From Paenibacillus camelliae (GTDB taxonomy: Bacteria; Bacillota; Bacilli; Paenibacillales; Paenibacillaceae): DNA of 64,000 bases. The stretch spans positions 98,541 through 162,540 of the forward strand of contig NZ_JAMBNY010000011.1 in NCBI RefSeq assembly GCF_023715345.1. Direction: 5' to 3'. A program made the translations under genes and the position numbers. The notes under the pieces are model-generated. The model did not search any database. It saw only the letters and a program-made list of their open reading frames with translations, and had not been told where the DNA came from. This document shows positions 34,399 to 44,400 of the stretch, piece by piece; positions within the stretch are counted from its first letter, which is position 1; the number at the start of each line of letters is the position of its first letter.

Positions 34399-34489
34399 CG
34401 CTCAACCCCCAACTGCCAATAAGACGAATGCTAAACACGAAGCCTCTTATTGCTTTCGATATTGTCGAAGTAAAATCCTTTATCTAGCA

Positions 34490-34521
34490 AAAAAAATAAA
34501 AACTCCCCTAGAAAAGGGGAG
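34490..34521 (-). terminator. Rho-independent terminator of sigW-rsiW
   Basis: CTCCCCT/AGGGGAG stem with a 5-nt loop (34503-34521), followed on the minus strand by TTTTTATTTTTTTT. It is 10 nt past the rsiW stop. Confidence 0.88.
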
Positions 34522-34530
34522 CTTTGTCGA

Positions 34531-35178
34531 TTACTGTGGAATCACTTCATTAAAAGATGAAGTTACCTTATACCAGAACCAATCCAATGCTTGATCGATG
34601 ACTTTGCTTTGTCCTGCAATATGTCCTGTTGAGGCTAGTACCATCTTGCCATCGATAACGGTAACATTACCGCTAACCGCACCCTTCACCTCAACTATAC
34701 CATTTTCTACAACCAAATCGCCAGTCAACTCGATGCCTTCTGGCACAATTATTGTATTTCCTTGAATAACTACATGCTGAAGGTCGTCCTGGGAGGCAGA
34801 AATGATCAATTTTGAGTCCTGATCCCACGATGCAAACAAGCTTACAATCATCACTGCAATAAATACAGCAGCCGCCGTTAGACCAGGGTAACGATATAAC
34901 CAGCGAACAAATCTCGCTTTGGATTTCGTTTGGTGCTTCGTTGGCAACTGCGCAAGAATCGATTGCCTTAGCTTCGTAGCATCTGCAGTGCTGCGCTCAC
35001 TTACAATCGATGATTGCAGTGTATACTTCGCAAGCGCATCTGTCCGTTCATATTGCTCGTATGTTTTCATACAGCTATCGCATTGATTCAAATGCGACTT
35101 TAACTGTTCATGCTGATTACCTTCAAGCTCACCGTCTAGGTATTGATGAATGAATTCAACCGCTACCTTACAATTCAT
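34531..35178 (-). CDS. rsiW: Anti-sigma-W factor RsiW
   Basis: A 215-aa transmembrane anti-sigma factor. The N-terminal zinc-binding ZAS domain has MNCKVAVEFIHQYLDGELEG and the H-x3-C-x2-C motif HLNQCDSC. A single span (LTAAAVFIAVMIVSLFAS) lies at about residues 103-120. The extracytoplasmic part has beta-helix-like repeats (GNTIIVPEGIELTGDLVVENGIVEVKGAVSGNVTV), an arrangement seen in Paenibacillus relatives. Start at ATG 35178 with GAGGG upstream. Holds SigW inactive until regulated proteolysis on envelope stress. Confidence 0.92.
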   Translation of the reverse strand: MNCKVAVEFIHQYLDGELEGNQHEQLKSHLNQCDSCMKTYEQYERTDALAKYTLQSSIVSERSTADATKLRQSILAQLPTKHQTKSKARFVRWLYRYPGLTAAAVFIAVMIVSLFASWDQDSKLIISASQDDLQHVVIQGNTIIVPEGIELTGDLVVENGIVEVKGAVSGNVTVIDGKMVLASTGHIAGQSKVIDQALDWFWYKVTSSFNEVIPQ

Positions 35179-35288
35179 AGCAGCCAGCCCTCTTTCCGTC
35201 TTATGGTCATGCTTTTTAGCCTTATTAGCAATACGAAATATTCTCGAATATGTTTCAAAAGAATGCTGCATTATTTTTCGAATGCAGC

Positions 35289-35855
35289 TTATAAGCGATA
35301 CTCCAGCTTTTTGCGTAAAAATTCACGCCCGCGGTGGACTCTTGTTTTAATCGTTGTGACTGGCATGTCCAATATATCTCCTACCTCTTGTAGCGATAGC
35401 TCATGAATATAACGTAATATCATAACGGTTTTGTATTTGGGCGGTAAAGAATCAATCGCCTGGTGAATAATACGCTGAGTTTCAGATAGTAACAACTCAG
35501 ATTCTGGGGTGCGATTGTCGCTTGGGATCATGGAATAACCGTCCAGACCTTCATATTCTGACGACTCTGCATCCAAAGAATAAATAGGCTTACGTTTTCG
35601 AAGCCGATCAATACATAAATTCGTAGCAATGCGATAAATCCACGTAGAAAACTTCATCGTATCGATATATCGCTCTAAGTTGTTATAGACACGCAGGAAC
35701 GTATCCTGTACAACATCCTCAGCCTCCTGACGATTGTTAAGCATCCGATAGGCCATGTGATAAAGCTTTTCCTGATACAGATCTACAAGCTCTGCAAAAG
35801 CAGCCTGATCGCCTTTCAATGCCAGCTTTACGAGCTGACTCTCTAATAAATTCAC
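35289..35855 (-). CDS. sigW: ECF RNA polymerase sigma factor SigW
   Basis: A 188-aa ECF sigma factor. Region 2 is LYHMAYRMLNNRQEAEDVVQDTFLRVYNNLERY...FSTWIYRIATNLCIDRLRKRKP; region 4 is LPPKYKTVMILRYIHELSLQEVGDILDMPVTTIKTRVHRGREFLRKKL. Length and sequence fit SigW of Bacillus, directing genes against detergents, bacteriocins and wall antibiotics. The anti-sigma gene follows after about 110 bp. I could not find a convincing autoregulatory TGAAAC-N16-CGTA promoter just upstream. Confidence 0.94.
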   Translation of the reverse strand: MNLLESQLVKLALKGDQAAFAELVDLYQEKLYHMAYRMLNNRQEAEDVVQDTFLRVYNNLERYIDTMKFSTWIYRIATNLCIDRLRKRKPIYSLDAESSEYEGLDGYSMIPSDNRTPESELLLSETQRIIHQAIDSLPPKYKTVMILRYIHELSLQEVGDILDMPVTTIKTRVHRGREFLRKKLEYRL

Positions 35856-35919
35856 TCCACTATTCCTCCAAACGTCTCATGGTACGTCTGATCATTATTC
35901 ATATATTTTATCCTATAAT

Positions 35920-35952
35920 AGAAAAAGATTCGAGCCTTATGTCTCGAATCTT
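35920..35952 (-). terminator. Rho-independent terminator of the HtrA-like gene
   Basis: AAGATTCGAG-N8-CTCGAATCTT stem (35925-35952), followed on the minus strand by TTTTTCT. It lies directly after the protease stop. Confidence 0.88.
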
Positions 35953-35962
35953 CAGAAATATT

Positions 35963-37009
35963 TTATTGTGTCGTTACGGCTGATGCAATCCCTTCAATAT
36001 ATTCGACAATGATATTAGATGGAATCGCGAAGCCAATCCCTTGAGCCTCTGAGCTAACCGCCGTATTCATACCAATCACTTCTCCTGTTTCGTTAAGAAG
36101 TGGTCCTCCTGAGTTCCCGGGGTTAATCGCAGCATCCGTTTGCAGCATATGCTCAATAGTTTGAGGCTGGCCATTCTCATCTTGAACGGTAATCGGTCGC
36201 TCTTTCGCACTAATGACGCCCATCGTAAGCGTATAATCATAGCCGTATGGATTGCCAATCGCCATCACCCAATCCCCGATGACAAGATTATCTGAATTGG
36301 CGATCGTTAGCGCCGGCAACGATCGATGATCAGGTGCCGTAATCTGCAGCAGTGCAATATCGAGCTCAGTATCACTGTTCATAACCGTTGCAACCATAGG
36401 CTCATCGTAGCCTGTAACGAATACCTCGACCTTCTCAGCTTCTGACACTACATGCGCATTCGTAACGATATAGCCTGCTTCATCTATAATAAACCCTGTC
36501 CCTGAGCCGCTTAGCTGCAGAATTGAGTCCTCATTCCCCTCCTGCTGCTGATGCTGGGATGAATCCTGCTCCGGCATAATACCGAAATATTGCCACATTC
36601 GCGGATCATCGAACATGCTTGAACGCTGCGGTGCGGTATAGGTTTGGATTTTCACGACCGCAGGTGAAGCTTCTGCATATACATCAGATGGTGTCTTCGC
36701 GTCTGTTTTATTCGAGGCTGTTGTCAGCCCTGCCCCACTATAGTTATAGCTTACTGCTTCTCTGGCCGCCTCTATTCCACCAGTGAATACATTCAAGCGA
36801 TCCGCTGCAAAGCTTAGCCCTCCGATCAACAAAGCACCCGCTAAAAATGCGGACATATAAGAGATATAAGATCGATTCGACTTTTTTCGTTTTTTTGCTC
36901 CCGATGGTGAATATTTCTCCAGCTGACGATAGTAAGCTTCGAACTGTTCCTCACCAGCAGGTGGATTAGTTTGTAATGTTGTATGGTCATGAAGATGTTT
37001 GTTTTGCAT
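35963..37009 (-). CDS. HtrA-like membrane-anchored serine protease
   Basis: A 348-aa trypsin-like (S1C) protease. A basic cytoplasmic N-terminus of about 50 residues (KKRKKSNR) precedes one span (YMSAFLAGALLIGGLSFAA). The extracytoplasmic protease domain carries catalytic His in VTNAHVV, Asp in SDTELDIALLQI and Ser in NPGNSGGPL. The protein ends about 50 residues after the active Ser, so the PDZ domain of classical HtrA/DegP is missing. Proximity to sigW-rsiW fits an envelope quality-control role. Confidence 0.92.
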   Translation of the reverse strand: MQNKHLHDHTTLQTNPPAGEEQFEAYYRQLEKYSPSGAKKRKKSNRSYISYMSAFLAGALLIGGLSFAADRLNVFTGGIEAAREAVSYNYSGAGLTTASNKTDAKTPSDVYAEASPAVVKIQTYTAPQRSSMFDDPRMWQYFGIMPEQDSSQHQQQEGNEDSILQLSGSGTGFIIDEAGYIVTNAHVVSEAEKVEVFVTGYDEPMVATVMNSDTELDIALLQITAPDHRSLPALTIANSDNLVIGDWVMAIGNPYGYDYTLTMGVISAKERPITVQDENGQPQTIEHMLQTDAAINPGNSGGPLLNETGEVIGMNTAVSSEAQGIGFAIPSNIIVEYIEGIASAVTTQ

Positions 37010-37230
37010 GATGCATAGCTCCCTTCATCTGTGTATCTATGTGCTACTCTGTTAATCAGAGCTGCGCTTTATTGGATACTTCTATATTGAAGGCTGCACC
37101 TTAAATCAAACTTAAAGGAACTATAAAGCAACATAAAACTTGAACACATAGGTAGCAACCAAAGTTAAATGTTCAGTAGAGTTAATTCAAGCGAAGTAAT
37201 TTAAGTAGTAGACTACAAGCTTTTAAACAG

Positions 37231-37263
37231 AAAACCCTGTTCCGTCAGACGGAACAGGGTTTT
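37231..37263 (-). terminator. Rho-independent terminator of ppc
   Basis: A near-perfect 15-16-bp stem AAAACCCTGTTCCGTC / GACGGAACAGGGTTTT. On the minus strand the AAAA/TTTT end provides the U-tract. It lies about 40 nt past the ppc stop. Confidence 0.85.
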
Positions 37264-37304
37264 CATTCAATATATTATGCTATACAGGATCAGACATTCA
37301 TGCA

Positions 37305-40109
37305 TTAGCCCGTATTACGAAGGCCTGCTGCAATACCATTAATCGTAAGCAATACTTCACGAAGCAGCTCTTGATCGTCATTGCCCGTTTCACGAATCGC
37401 ACGCAGCTCTTGAAGCAGTTGAACCTGCAAGTAGCTAAGCGGATCAACATACGGGTTGCGCAATTTAATCGACTCTTGAATAACTGGAACATTATCAAGA
37501 ATTTCGTTTTGATTCGTAATTTTAAGAATAAGCTCAGACGTAAGCTTAAATTCCTTCTCAATCTGCGTGAAGATTCTTTCACGGACTGTGTCATCCTTAA
37601 TCATCGTAGCGTACTGAGACGCGATCTGCATATCTGCTTTCGCAAGTGCCATTTGCAGATTGTTGATCAGACTATGGAAGAATGGGAATTTCTCATACAT
37701 CGTCTGAAGTGTAGCTAGCTTCTTCTCATCGCCGCCGACATACTGCTGAAGCGCAGTACCTGCAGCATACCAAGCAGGCAGCAGATAACGGCTTTGTGTC
37801 CAAGAGAATACCCATGGAATCGCACGTAGATCCTCAAAACGATCACTGTTTTTACGTTTTGATGGACGAGAACCGATATTCAGCTCTCCCACTTCTTGAA
37901 GCGGCGTTGATTCCTTAAGGAATGTTAGGAAATCTGGATCACGGAAGATCAGATCCTGGTATTTATTCAATGCTGTTTCGGAGATCTCAGCAGAAATCTC
38001 TTCCCATTCCTTCTCCACCTGAGGCGCTTGATCAGGATATTTTGCAAGGAAAGCATTCGTAATGAGTGCCCACGTTGCTTGCTCTAGCGAACGAGACGCA
38101 ATACCCTGCAAGGAATAACGAGAAGATAGAACCTCGCCCTGCTCCGTAATTTTAATGCCCGCGCCCACTGTATGTGGAGGCTGCGCAAGAATACTACGAT
38201 TAAGCGACATACCGCCACGACCTAGTGAACCGCCACGACCATGGAAGAATTTCAGCTTCACATCATACTCGCCTGCAGCCTTCGTGATGCTCTTCAGAGC
38301 AATACGAAGCTCCCAGTTCGCAGTAATGGCTCCGCCATCCTTGTTGCTGTCAGAATAGCCAAGCATAATTTCATGCATATTGCCACGAGCAGCAACCGCT
38401 TTGCGGTACATTGGAATTTCGAACAGCTGCTTCATAATAGCTGGGGCAGCGTGTAGATCTTCGATCGTCTCGAATAAAGGTACAGCTTGAATCGTACAGA
38501 TGACGTTACCTTCTTCATCTATGCGGAACAAACCAACTTCCTTCGCAAATACCATGACCTCAAGCATATCGCTTACTGCTTCCGTCATACTTATGAGATA
38601 GCTTGTAATGCAGTTTGTACCGAATTCTTTCTGTGCTTTAGCTACTACCTCGTACACATCCAAGCATTCACGCGTTGATGCAGAATACTCAATATGATGA
38701 GATGTAAGTGGACGTTGATCCTCAAGCAGCTTGACAAGCACTTTAATTTTCTCATCTTCGGACAATTCACTATAGTTATCCACAATACCTAGCTTGTGAA
38801 GCACTTCTGTCATTGCATTTTCGTGCTCTTGGCTATGCTGACGAATATCTAGCGTCATCAGATGGAAGCCGAATAGCTCCACTTGACGCAATAGCTTCGC
38901 CAAATAAGTGTCTGCAAAATAATCCGCATAGTGATTGCGTAAGCTACGATCAATAATACGAAGATCCACCATTAGCTCTTCCGGGCTGCTATAATAAGGC
39001 GCGCCCTCTGCTGATTCTGGGTCCACTGTATTTGAAAGTTTTTCAATCATAAAAGCGATTTTAACACGATATGGTTCCGTTGGATTTCTCCATAGATCCG
39101 TTGTTTTATTATCGATAACGCTACGATCTTGCTCAATCGAAGCTAACAGCTCATCCGTTACAGAAACAAGATTGGTGCTGAAGCTGAGCATACTCATCAT
39201 CTCACGAAGCTGCTCCTCGTATTTCTGAACAGCTAATTGGCGATGCAGCGTAAGGGTCTGCCAAGTGACATCAGACGTTACGGAAGGGTTTCCGTCACGG
39301 TCTCCTCCTATCCATGAGCCAAATCTCAAGTAGCTAGGAACATGCCATTTTTTCTCTGGATAATATTTAGTTAAACAACGCTCAAGCTCTTCATATACGC
39401 TTGGAATTGCATCAAATAATGTTTCATCAAAATAATATAAGCCGTTTTTAACTTCATCTATAACGGTAGGCTTACGATCACGAAGCTCATCTGTTTGCCA
39501 TAGAATTAATACTTCATTCATTAGCTTCTCAGTCAGCTTCTCACGCTCACGATAGGTTAGTGTAGGATTATCTAGCTCCATCACATCTGCTGCAATGCGC
39601 TTATGAATATCCAATACTGCACGACGCGTAGCTTCCGTTGGATGTGCGGTCATAACAAGCTCTAATGAAATGCCCGCTAGCATATCTTCAATATCTTCAG
39701 TCGAGATGTTTCGATCCTTCAGTGCTTTAATCGCACTTTCAATCGAACCATTTTGAACCTCTTCACCAGCTAAAAATTCGTAATCACGTTTTCTTCTAAT
39801 GCGATGGTTTTGTTCTGCAATGTTGACTAACTGGAAATAAATCGCGAATGCACGAATGACTTGGTGACGCTTTTCTGAGCTAAGCGATGAAATTGTTTTT
39901 TTCATGTCTTCAAACAACTCAGGGCTAAATTCAGCGCGCAGCGCTTTGCTTTGCTCTCTGATTTGTTCAACTAATTCTAAAAGCTCACGTCCACCTTGAT
40001 GGACGAGCACTTCACCGAGTATATTGCCCAGGTAACGGACATCGCGTCTAAGTAAATTGTTAGATTGCGTCCGATTAGTCGCTGTTGATGTTACGCTTTG
40101 ATCCGACAT
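37305..40109 (-). CDS. ppc: Phosphoenolpyruvate carboxylase
   Basis: A 934-aa enzyme making oxaloacetate from PEP and bicarbonate. It contains the signature VMTAHPTEATRR (catalytic His about residue 155), GSWIGGDRDGNPSVT (about 285), LGYSDSNKDGG (about 590), FFHGRGGSLGRGG (about 630) and the C-terminal ending GIAAGLRNTG. Full family length. ATG at 40109 with GGGAGGAAG is chosen over the ATG at 40151. Anaplerotic role; its own terminator follows. Confidence 0.97.
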   Translation of the reverse strand: MSDQSVTSTATNRTQSNNLLRRDVRYLGNILGEVLVHQGGRELLELVEQIREQSKALRAEFSPELFEDMKKTISSLSSEKRHQVIRAFAIYFQLVNIAEQNHRIRRKRDYEFLAGEEVQNGSIESAIKALKDRNISTEDIEDMLAGISLELVMTAHPTEATRRAVLDIHKRIAADVMELDNPTLTYREREKLTEKLMNEVLILWQTDELRDRKPTVIDEVKNGLYYFDETLFDAIPSVYEELERCLTKYYPEKKWHVPSYLRFGSWIGGDRDGNPSVTSDVTWQTLTLHRQLAVQKYEEQLREMMSMLSFSTNLVSVTDELLASIEQDRSVIDNKTTDLWRNPTEPYRVKIAFMIEKLSNTVDPESAEGAPYYSSPEELMVDLRIIDRSLRNHYADYFADTYLAKLLRQVELFGFHLMTLDIRQHSQEHENAMTEVLHKLGIVDNYSELSEDEKIKVLVKLLEDQRPLTSHHIEYSASTRECLDVYEVVAKAQKEFGTNCITSYLISMTEAVSDMLEVMVFAKEVGLFRIDEEGNVICTIQAVPLFETIEDLHAAPAIMKQLFEIPMYRKAVAARGNMHEIMLGYSDSNKDGGAITANWELRIALKSITKAAGEYDVKLKFFHGRGGSLGRGGMSLNRSILAQPPHTVGAGIKITEQGEVLSSRYSLQGIASRSLEQATWALITNAFLAKYPDQAPQVEKEWEEISAEISETALNKYQDLIFRDPDFLTFLKESTPLQEVGELNIGSRPSKRKNSDRFEDLRAIPWVFSWTQSRYLLPAWYAAGTALQQYVGGDEKKLATLQTMYEKFPFFHSLINNLQMALAKADMQIASQYATMIKDDTVRERIFTQIEKEFKLTSELILKITNQNEILDNVPVIQESIKLRNPYVDPLSYLQVQLLQELRAIRETGNDDQELLREVLLTINGIAAGLRNTG

Positions 40110-40803
40110 ACTCTTCCTCCCACAGATCTGTACAGCAAACTCACAAACCATGCTTAATATACAAGCTATAAACCATATTCGTAAGATTACTCTCAGTTAT
40201 TCGCAAAAAAATCACTTCGTTTATTATACAACAAAATACAACATCATAGAAGCCTTACAAGCATAATTAATCTAAAAAATAGCTGAATTTGACCTCTTTT
40301 TTAGATGGAAAGCGCTTAATCAGGAAATTGTGATACATGTAAATAAGTACAAACTTTTTTATCTATTCTTTAATGTGTTTGATTCATAGGAAACTCTTCT
40401 ATAATTGAGAACAATCTTAGTATTGCCAATTAATTAACGTTGATGTATAGCGTGCCCTCTCTAATAATATTATCGTAATACTATAAACTTTATTTAAATG
40501 CGGTCTAGGTTTTTACAATATAAGGGTATAACAAGGGGACGGAAGCTCTGACAGAATAATGTAAATAGCGGGGCATATTTATAAGCCGTAGTGAATATTC
40601 GGGTAATATATGGGTAAAGAAGAAAAGTGCAAATAAAAGCGAGGGATATATACGCTGAATTGCCTGCTATGAAGCCTAATATACACAACATAGCTCTAGC
40701 TGCACCTATAGACTTACATCACATAGACGAAGGCCGAACAATCACTTCTATTATATATAGGGGAGTCGGAGCATGCACGAGGCTTGGAGCGCTGCGCGAA
40801 CAA
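40110..40803. other. Intergenic region between ppc and a tRNA cluster
   Basis: About 690 bp with no credible gene. The part next to ppc should hold its promoter (TATAAT on the minus strand near 40225, with a poor -35). The rest is A/T-rich and contains only short unsupported frames. Confidence 0.4.
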
Positions 40804-40834
40804 CAAAAAAAGCCTTGATCAAGATCAAGGCTTT
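40804..40834 (-). terminator. Terminator of the four-tRNA operon
   Basis: A perfect 12-bp stem AAAGCCTTGATC-AA-GATCAAGGCTTT with TTTTTTT after it on the minus strand, 16 nt past the tRNA-Gly(TCC) end. Confidence 0.9.
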
Positions 40835-40849
40835 ACGATGTCTTAGTTA

Positions 40850-40923
40850 TGGAGCGGGCGATGGGAATCGAACCCACGCTATTAGCTTGGAAGGCTAAAG
40901 TTCTACCATTGAACTACGCCCGC
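40850..40923 (-). tRNA. tRNA-Gly(TCC)
   Basis: Minus-strand cloverleaf with acceptor GCGGGCG/CGCCCGC, anticodon loop CTTCCAA (anticodon TCC), T-arm GGTTCGATTCC and encoded CCA. Confidence 0.95.
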
Positions 40924-40931
40924 ATATATAA

Positions 40932-41008
40932 TGGTCGGGATGACACGATTTGAACATGCGACCCCCTGGTCCCAAACCAGGTGCTCTACCAAGCTGAGCT
41001 ACATCCCG
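40932..41008 (-). tRNA. tRNA-Pro(TGG)
   Basis: Acceptor CGGGATG/CATCCCG, anticodon stem-loop CCTGG-TTTGGGA-CCAGG (anticodon TGG), encoded CCA. The T-loop arm reads ATGTTCAAATC. Confidence 0.95.
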
Positions 41009-41021
41009 AAGTGTAATTAAG

Positions 41022-41098
41022 TGGCGCGGCCTAAGAGATTCGAACTCCTGACCTTTTGATTCGTAGTCAAACGCTCTATCCAGCTGAGCTAAGGCCGC
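41022..41098 (-). tRNA. tRNA-Arg(ACG)
   Basis: Acceptor GCGGCCT/AGGCCGC, anticodon loop CTACGAA (anticodon ACG, expected to be edited to ICG), T-arm GAGTTCGAATC, encoded CCA. Confidence 0.95.
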
Positions 41099-41103
41099 AA
41101 ATA

Positions 41104-41178
41104 TGGAGCGGAAGACGGGAATCGAACCCGCGACCCTCGCCTTGGCAAGGCGATGCTCTACCGCTGAGCCACTTCCGC
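41104..41178 (-). tRNA. tRNA-Gly(GCC)
   Basis: Acceptor GCGGAAG/CTTCCGC, anticodon stem-loop CGCCT-TGCCAAG-GCG with anticodon GCC, encoded CCA. First gene transcribed in this tRNA operon. Confidence 0.95.
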
Positions 41179-41432
41179 AAAACTTAATTACGTTCGTCAT
41201 TCGCAACGTTTTGTCGCGGCGACAAGTAATAATATATCACTAACGAAAACAGATTGCAAGTATTTTTTCAAAAAAATTTATGATTTCTTATAAATGACTT
41301 GTTAGAGCGAATACAAGCAAAGCGAATATGCTTTTACTCCAAGGTTCGAAGCAAAAGCATATCCACGTTTTTAGCATTTCATCGCTTCTGTTGTTATTCT
41401 ATTCTTCCTATGAAGTAGATATACTTCAGCCC

Positions 41433-44400
41433 TTATAGCGATGAATGCTCAGCGGTATGCTGCTGAAGCTTGCTAGCAGACTTCTCCTGCCTTCTTGCCA
41501 CAATGACATACATGACAGGCACAACGATAAGCGTAAGCAATGTAGAGTATAACAGGCCGGATATAATCGCTACTGCCATCGGCTTAAACAATGAGCTTCC
41601 ATCAATCGCCATCGGCGTTAATGCGCCGACAGCTGTAAACGTTGTAATAAGAATTGGACGCAGTCTAACCTTACCCGCATTCGCTACAGCCTCATACAAT
41701 GACTTGCCAGCATGGCGTTCCTGCTCAATAAATTCAATAAGAATGATACCATTGCGGACAACGATACCTGTTAAGCTGACAACGCCCATAAACGCCATAA
41801 AGCCTAGTGGTGAATTCGTTAAGAATAATCCAATTAATGCTCCACCGAAAGCAAGATAGACAGACATCAGTATAATGACAGGGAGCAGCAACGATTTAAA
41901 CTGCATCACCATTAAAATATAGATCAGCAATACGACGACAATCCATAGCTTAGTAATGGAGTTGAATGCATCATCCCGCTGCTCGTTCTCCCCGCCAACT
42001 AATACACTATAGTTATCTGGTAGCTCAAGCTGCTTTAGCTTTTCATTCAATTCATCTGTAATTTCACTCGGCAATTTGCCTTCATTATAGCTTTGAATCG
42101 TTACAACTCTTCGTGAATCCTTATGAAGGATGGAGTGCACCTGCTCATCACGCTCTAGCGTCACAACCTCATCCAGCTTAACAAGCTCTCCTCCTCTTGC
42201 AGGAACGGCTAGCTGATTGAAGGCATCACTGATATCGCTGCCTTTATCGTGAAGAACTCTCACCTTCACATCTAGCAGCTGGTTATTGTCGGATAGATCA
42301 GCTACCTTTATCCCTTCACTTATTAAGCGAAGCGTAGTCGACACATCCTTCTCTGCAATTCCTTCTTGCTGCAATCGTTGTTGATCCATATTGAATTCAA
42401 CAATCGGCATATTCGAGCCCATATCATCAGAGATGTTAATCGCACCATCGATCTCCGCTAGATAACCCTTCACCTTGGAGGATAGCTCCTTCAATACATC
42501 AAGATCGTCACCTTTAATGCTAACGGCAACTGGTGCCCCGACTGGAGGCCCCTGCTCCAGCTCTCTTGCAACGATATCAACTCCAGGGAATTTCTCCTGT
42601 AGGCCGACACGCCAAGGCTGCAGCATATCCTTTGTTTTTATCTGCTCCATATCAATCTTTACAAACAACTGCCCAACCGTTTCGCCATAGCTGCCTGTCT
42701 CTGAATAGTAGAACTTCGGTGTTGCTCGACCGGTGTAAGCAGTAACCGAGCTAACTCCCTCTTGCTCGCGTAACCAAGCGGAGGCATCATTCATAACCTG
42801 ACGCGTCGTCTCAATCGAGCTCCCGATCGGCAATCTGAAGTCGATTAGCATCACCTCTCGCTCTGCTTTCGGGAAAAATTGCATGCCGAGTAACGGAAAT
42901 AGTGCGAGACTACTGCTGCCCACGACGAGCGCGACGATAGCAGTTAATACCGGTCGCTTAATAAAGCGTACAATTTGCTTTTCATAGAATAGGCTTAATT
43001 TGTGAATTGGCTTACCTAATAAGCCAGGTGTTACGTTATTAATTCGGTGCTGCTTACCTTTACGAACGGCTCTTTCACTAATCCACAATCGAAAAATTGG
43101 GATGACCGTAATCGATACAAGCAAGGAAGCCAGCATCGTCAGCGTAATAACAACAGGCAATGGATGAATAAAGTTACCGACGTTGCCCGTCATAAAATAT
43201 AAAGGGACAAAGGAAGCTATCGTTGCTAAAGTAGCTGTCGTAATCGAGATCGCTACATCCTTACTTCCTTTAATAGATGCCTGCATCGGTGAATCGCCCA
43301 GCGATAGTCTGCGCTGAATACTATCGTTCACTACGACTGCGTCATCGACAAGTATCCCGAGCACAATAATTAACGCTACGATCGAGATCTGATTAAGATC
43401 AACACCGAAGCTCTCAATGGGTATAAAACCAATCGCAGCAGAGACCGGTATCGCTAACGCAACAATGATCGATGTAATGAAGGAAAGGCCGAAGGAGCAT
43501 ATAATAATAACGATAATCATACCGATAAGCAGCTCTCGTCCTAGGTCAAGAAACAGATGATCGACGCTTTCCTTCTGTGAGAATTCAGATACTAGCTGCA
43601 CGTATGCTGGCAGCTCCTTCTCTAATGAAGCAACTACGCCATCAATATCCTCCTGCAGCGCATAAACATCGACACCACTACCTGAATTGACAACTAACGT
43701 GAGCGCGTACAGATCGTTGTACTGCACGAAGGCATTATCATTTACAGCAGCTTTTTCAACATTAGCAATATCCTCAATCCGGATCGTTGCTTGTTCATTT
43801 TGAAAAACGACGACTTGATTAATGTCATCAATAGATTCCCATTCACCGCTAAGCTTCAGATAAGAGTATTGCTCTGCCTCCTGAATGCCACCGAGCGGCA
43901 CGCGCTGGTACGCATTTGAGATTGCCTGTACAACTGCACCCCAAGGTAGACCGAGCTCATTCATTTTTTCTGTATCTAGATAGATCGCTACCTCTTCCTC
44001 AGGCAGCCCTACAATTTCAACATTACTAACACCAGACAGCTGACTTAATTCAAACTTCCATTGCTCCGCAACTGCTCTTAATTCCTCCAGCTGTTCAGGA
44101 GACTCCACCGCAAACTGATAAATTTGCTGGGCAATATTGTTTAGATTATCAAGCAAGACGGGCTTGTAAGCTTCCTCTGGCAAATCATTTTCTGCTAATT
44201 GGATTTTCTGCCGCAATACATCCCATACCTTGCGGTTATCTTCATCCGTACCAGGCTCAACCTCTACAATAATTGTTGACACATTTAATGAAGAGGTTGA
44301 ATCAACACGAATAATTTGAGAGATATCTTTAATGCTGTTTTCGAGCGGGGTTGTTACATACTGCTCTACTTTTTCAGGAGATGCACCGGGGAATATCGTT

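Noticed and set aside
35856..35960. A SigW-type autoregulatory promoter upstream of sigW
   Set aside because: A CGTA is present but no TGAAAC-like -35 lies about 16 bp before it; not supportable.
37298..37594. A 98-codon minus-strand frame at the end of ppc
   Set aside because: Out-of-frame overlap of the highly conserved ppc C-terminus.
40895..41206. A 103-codon minus-strand frame
   Set aside because: It reads through three or four tRNA genes and is an artefact of tRNA sequence.
41327..41363. Terminator hairpin downstream of the RND gene
   Set aside because: ATATGCTTTT...AAAAGCATAT can pair, but the loop is long and there is no clear T-tract, so it was left out of the features.
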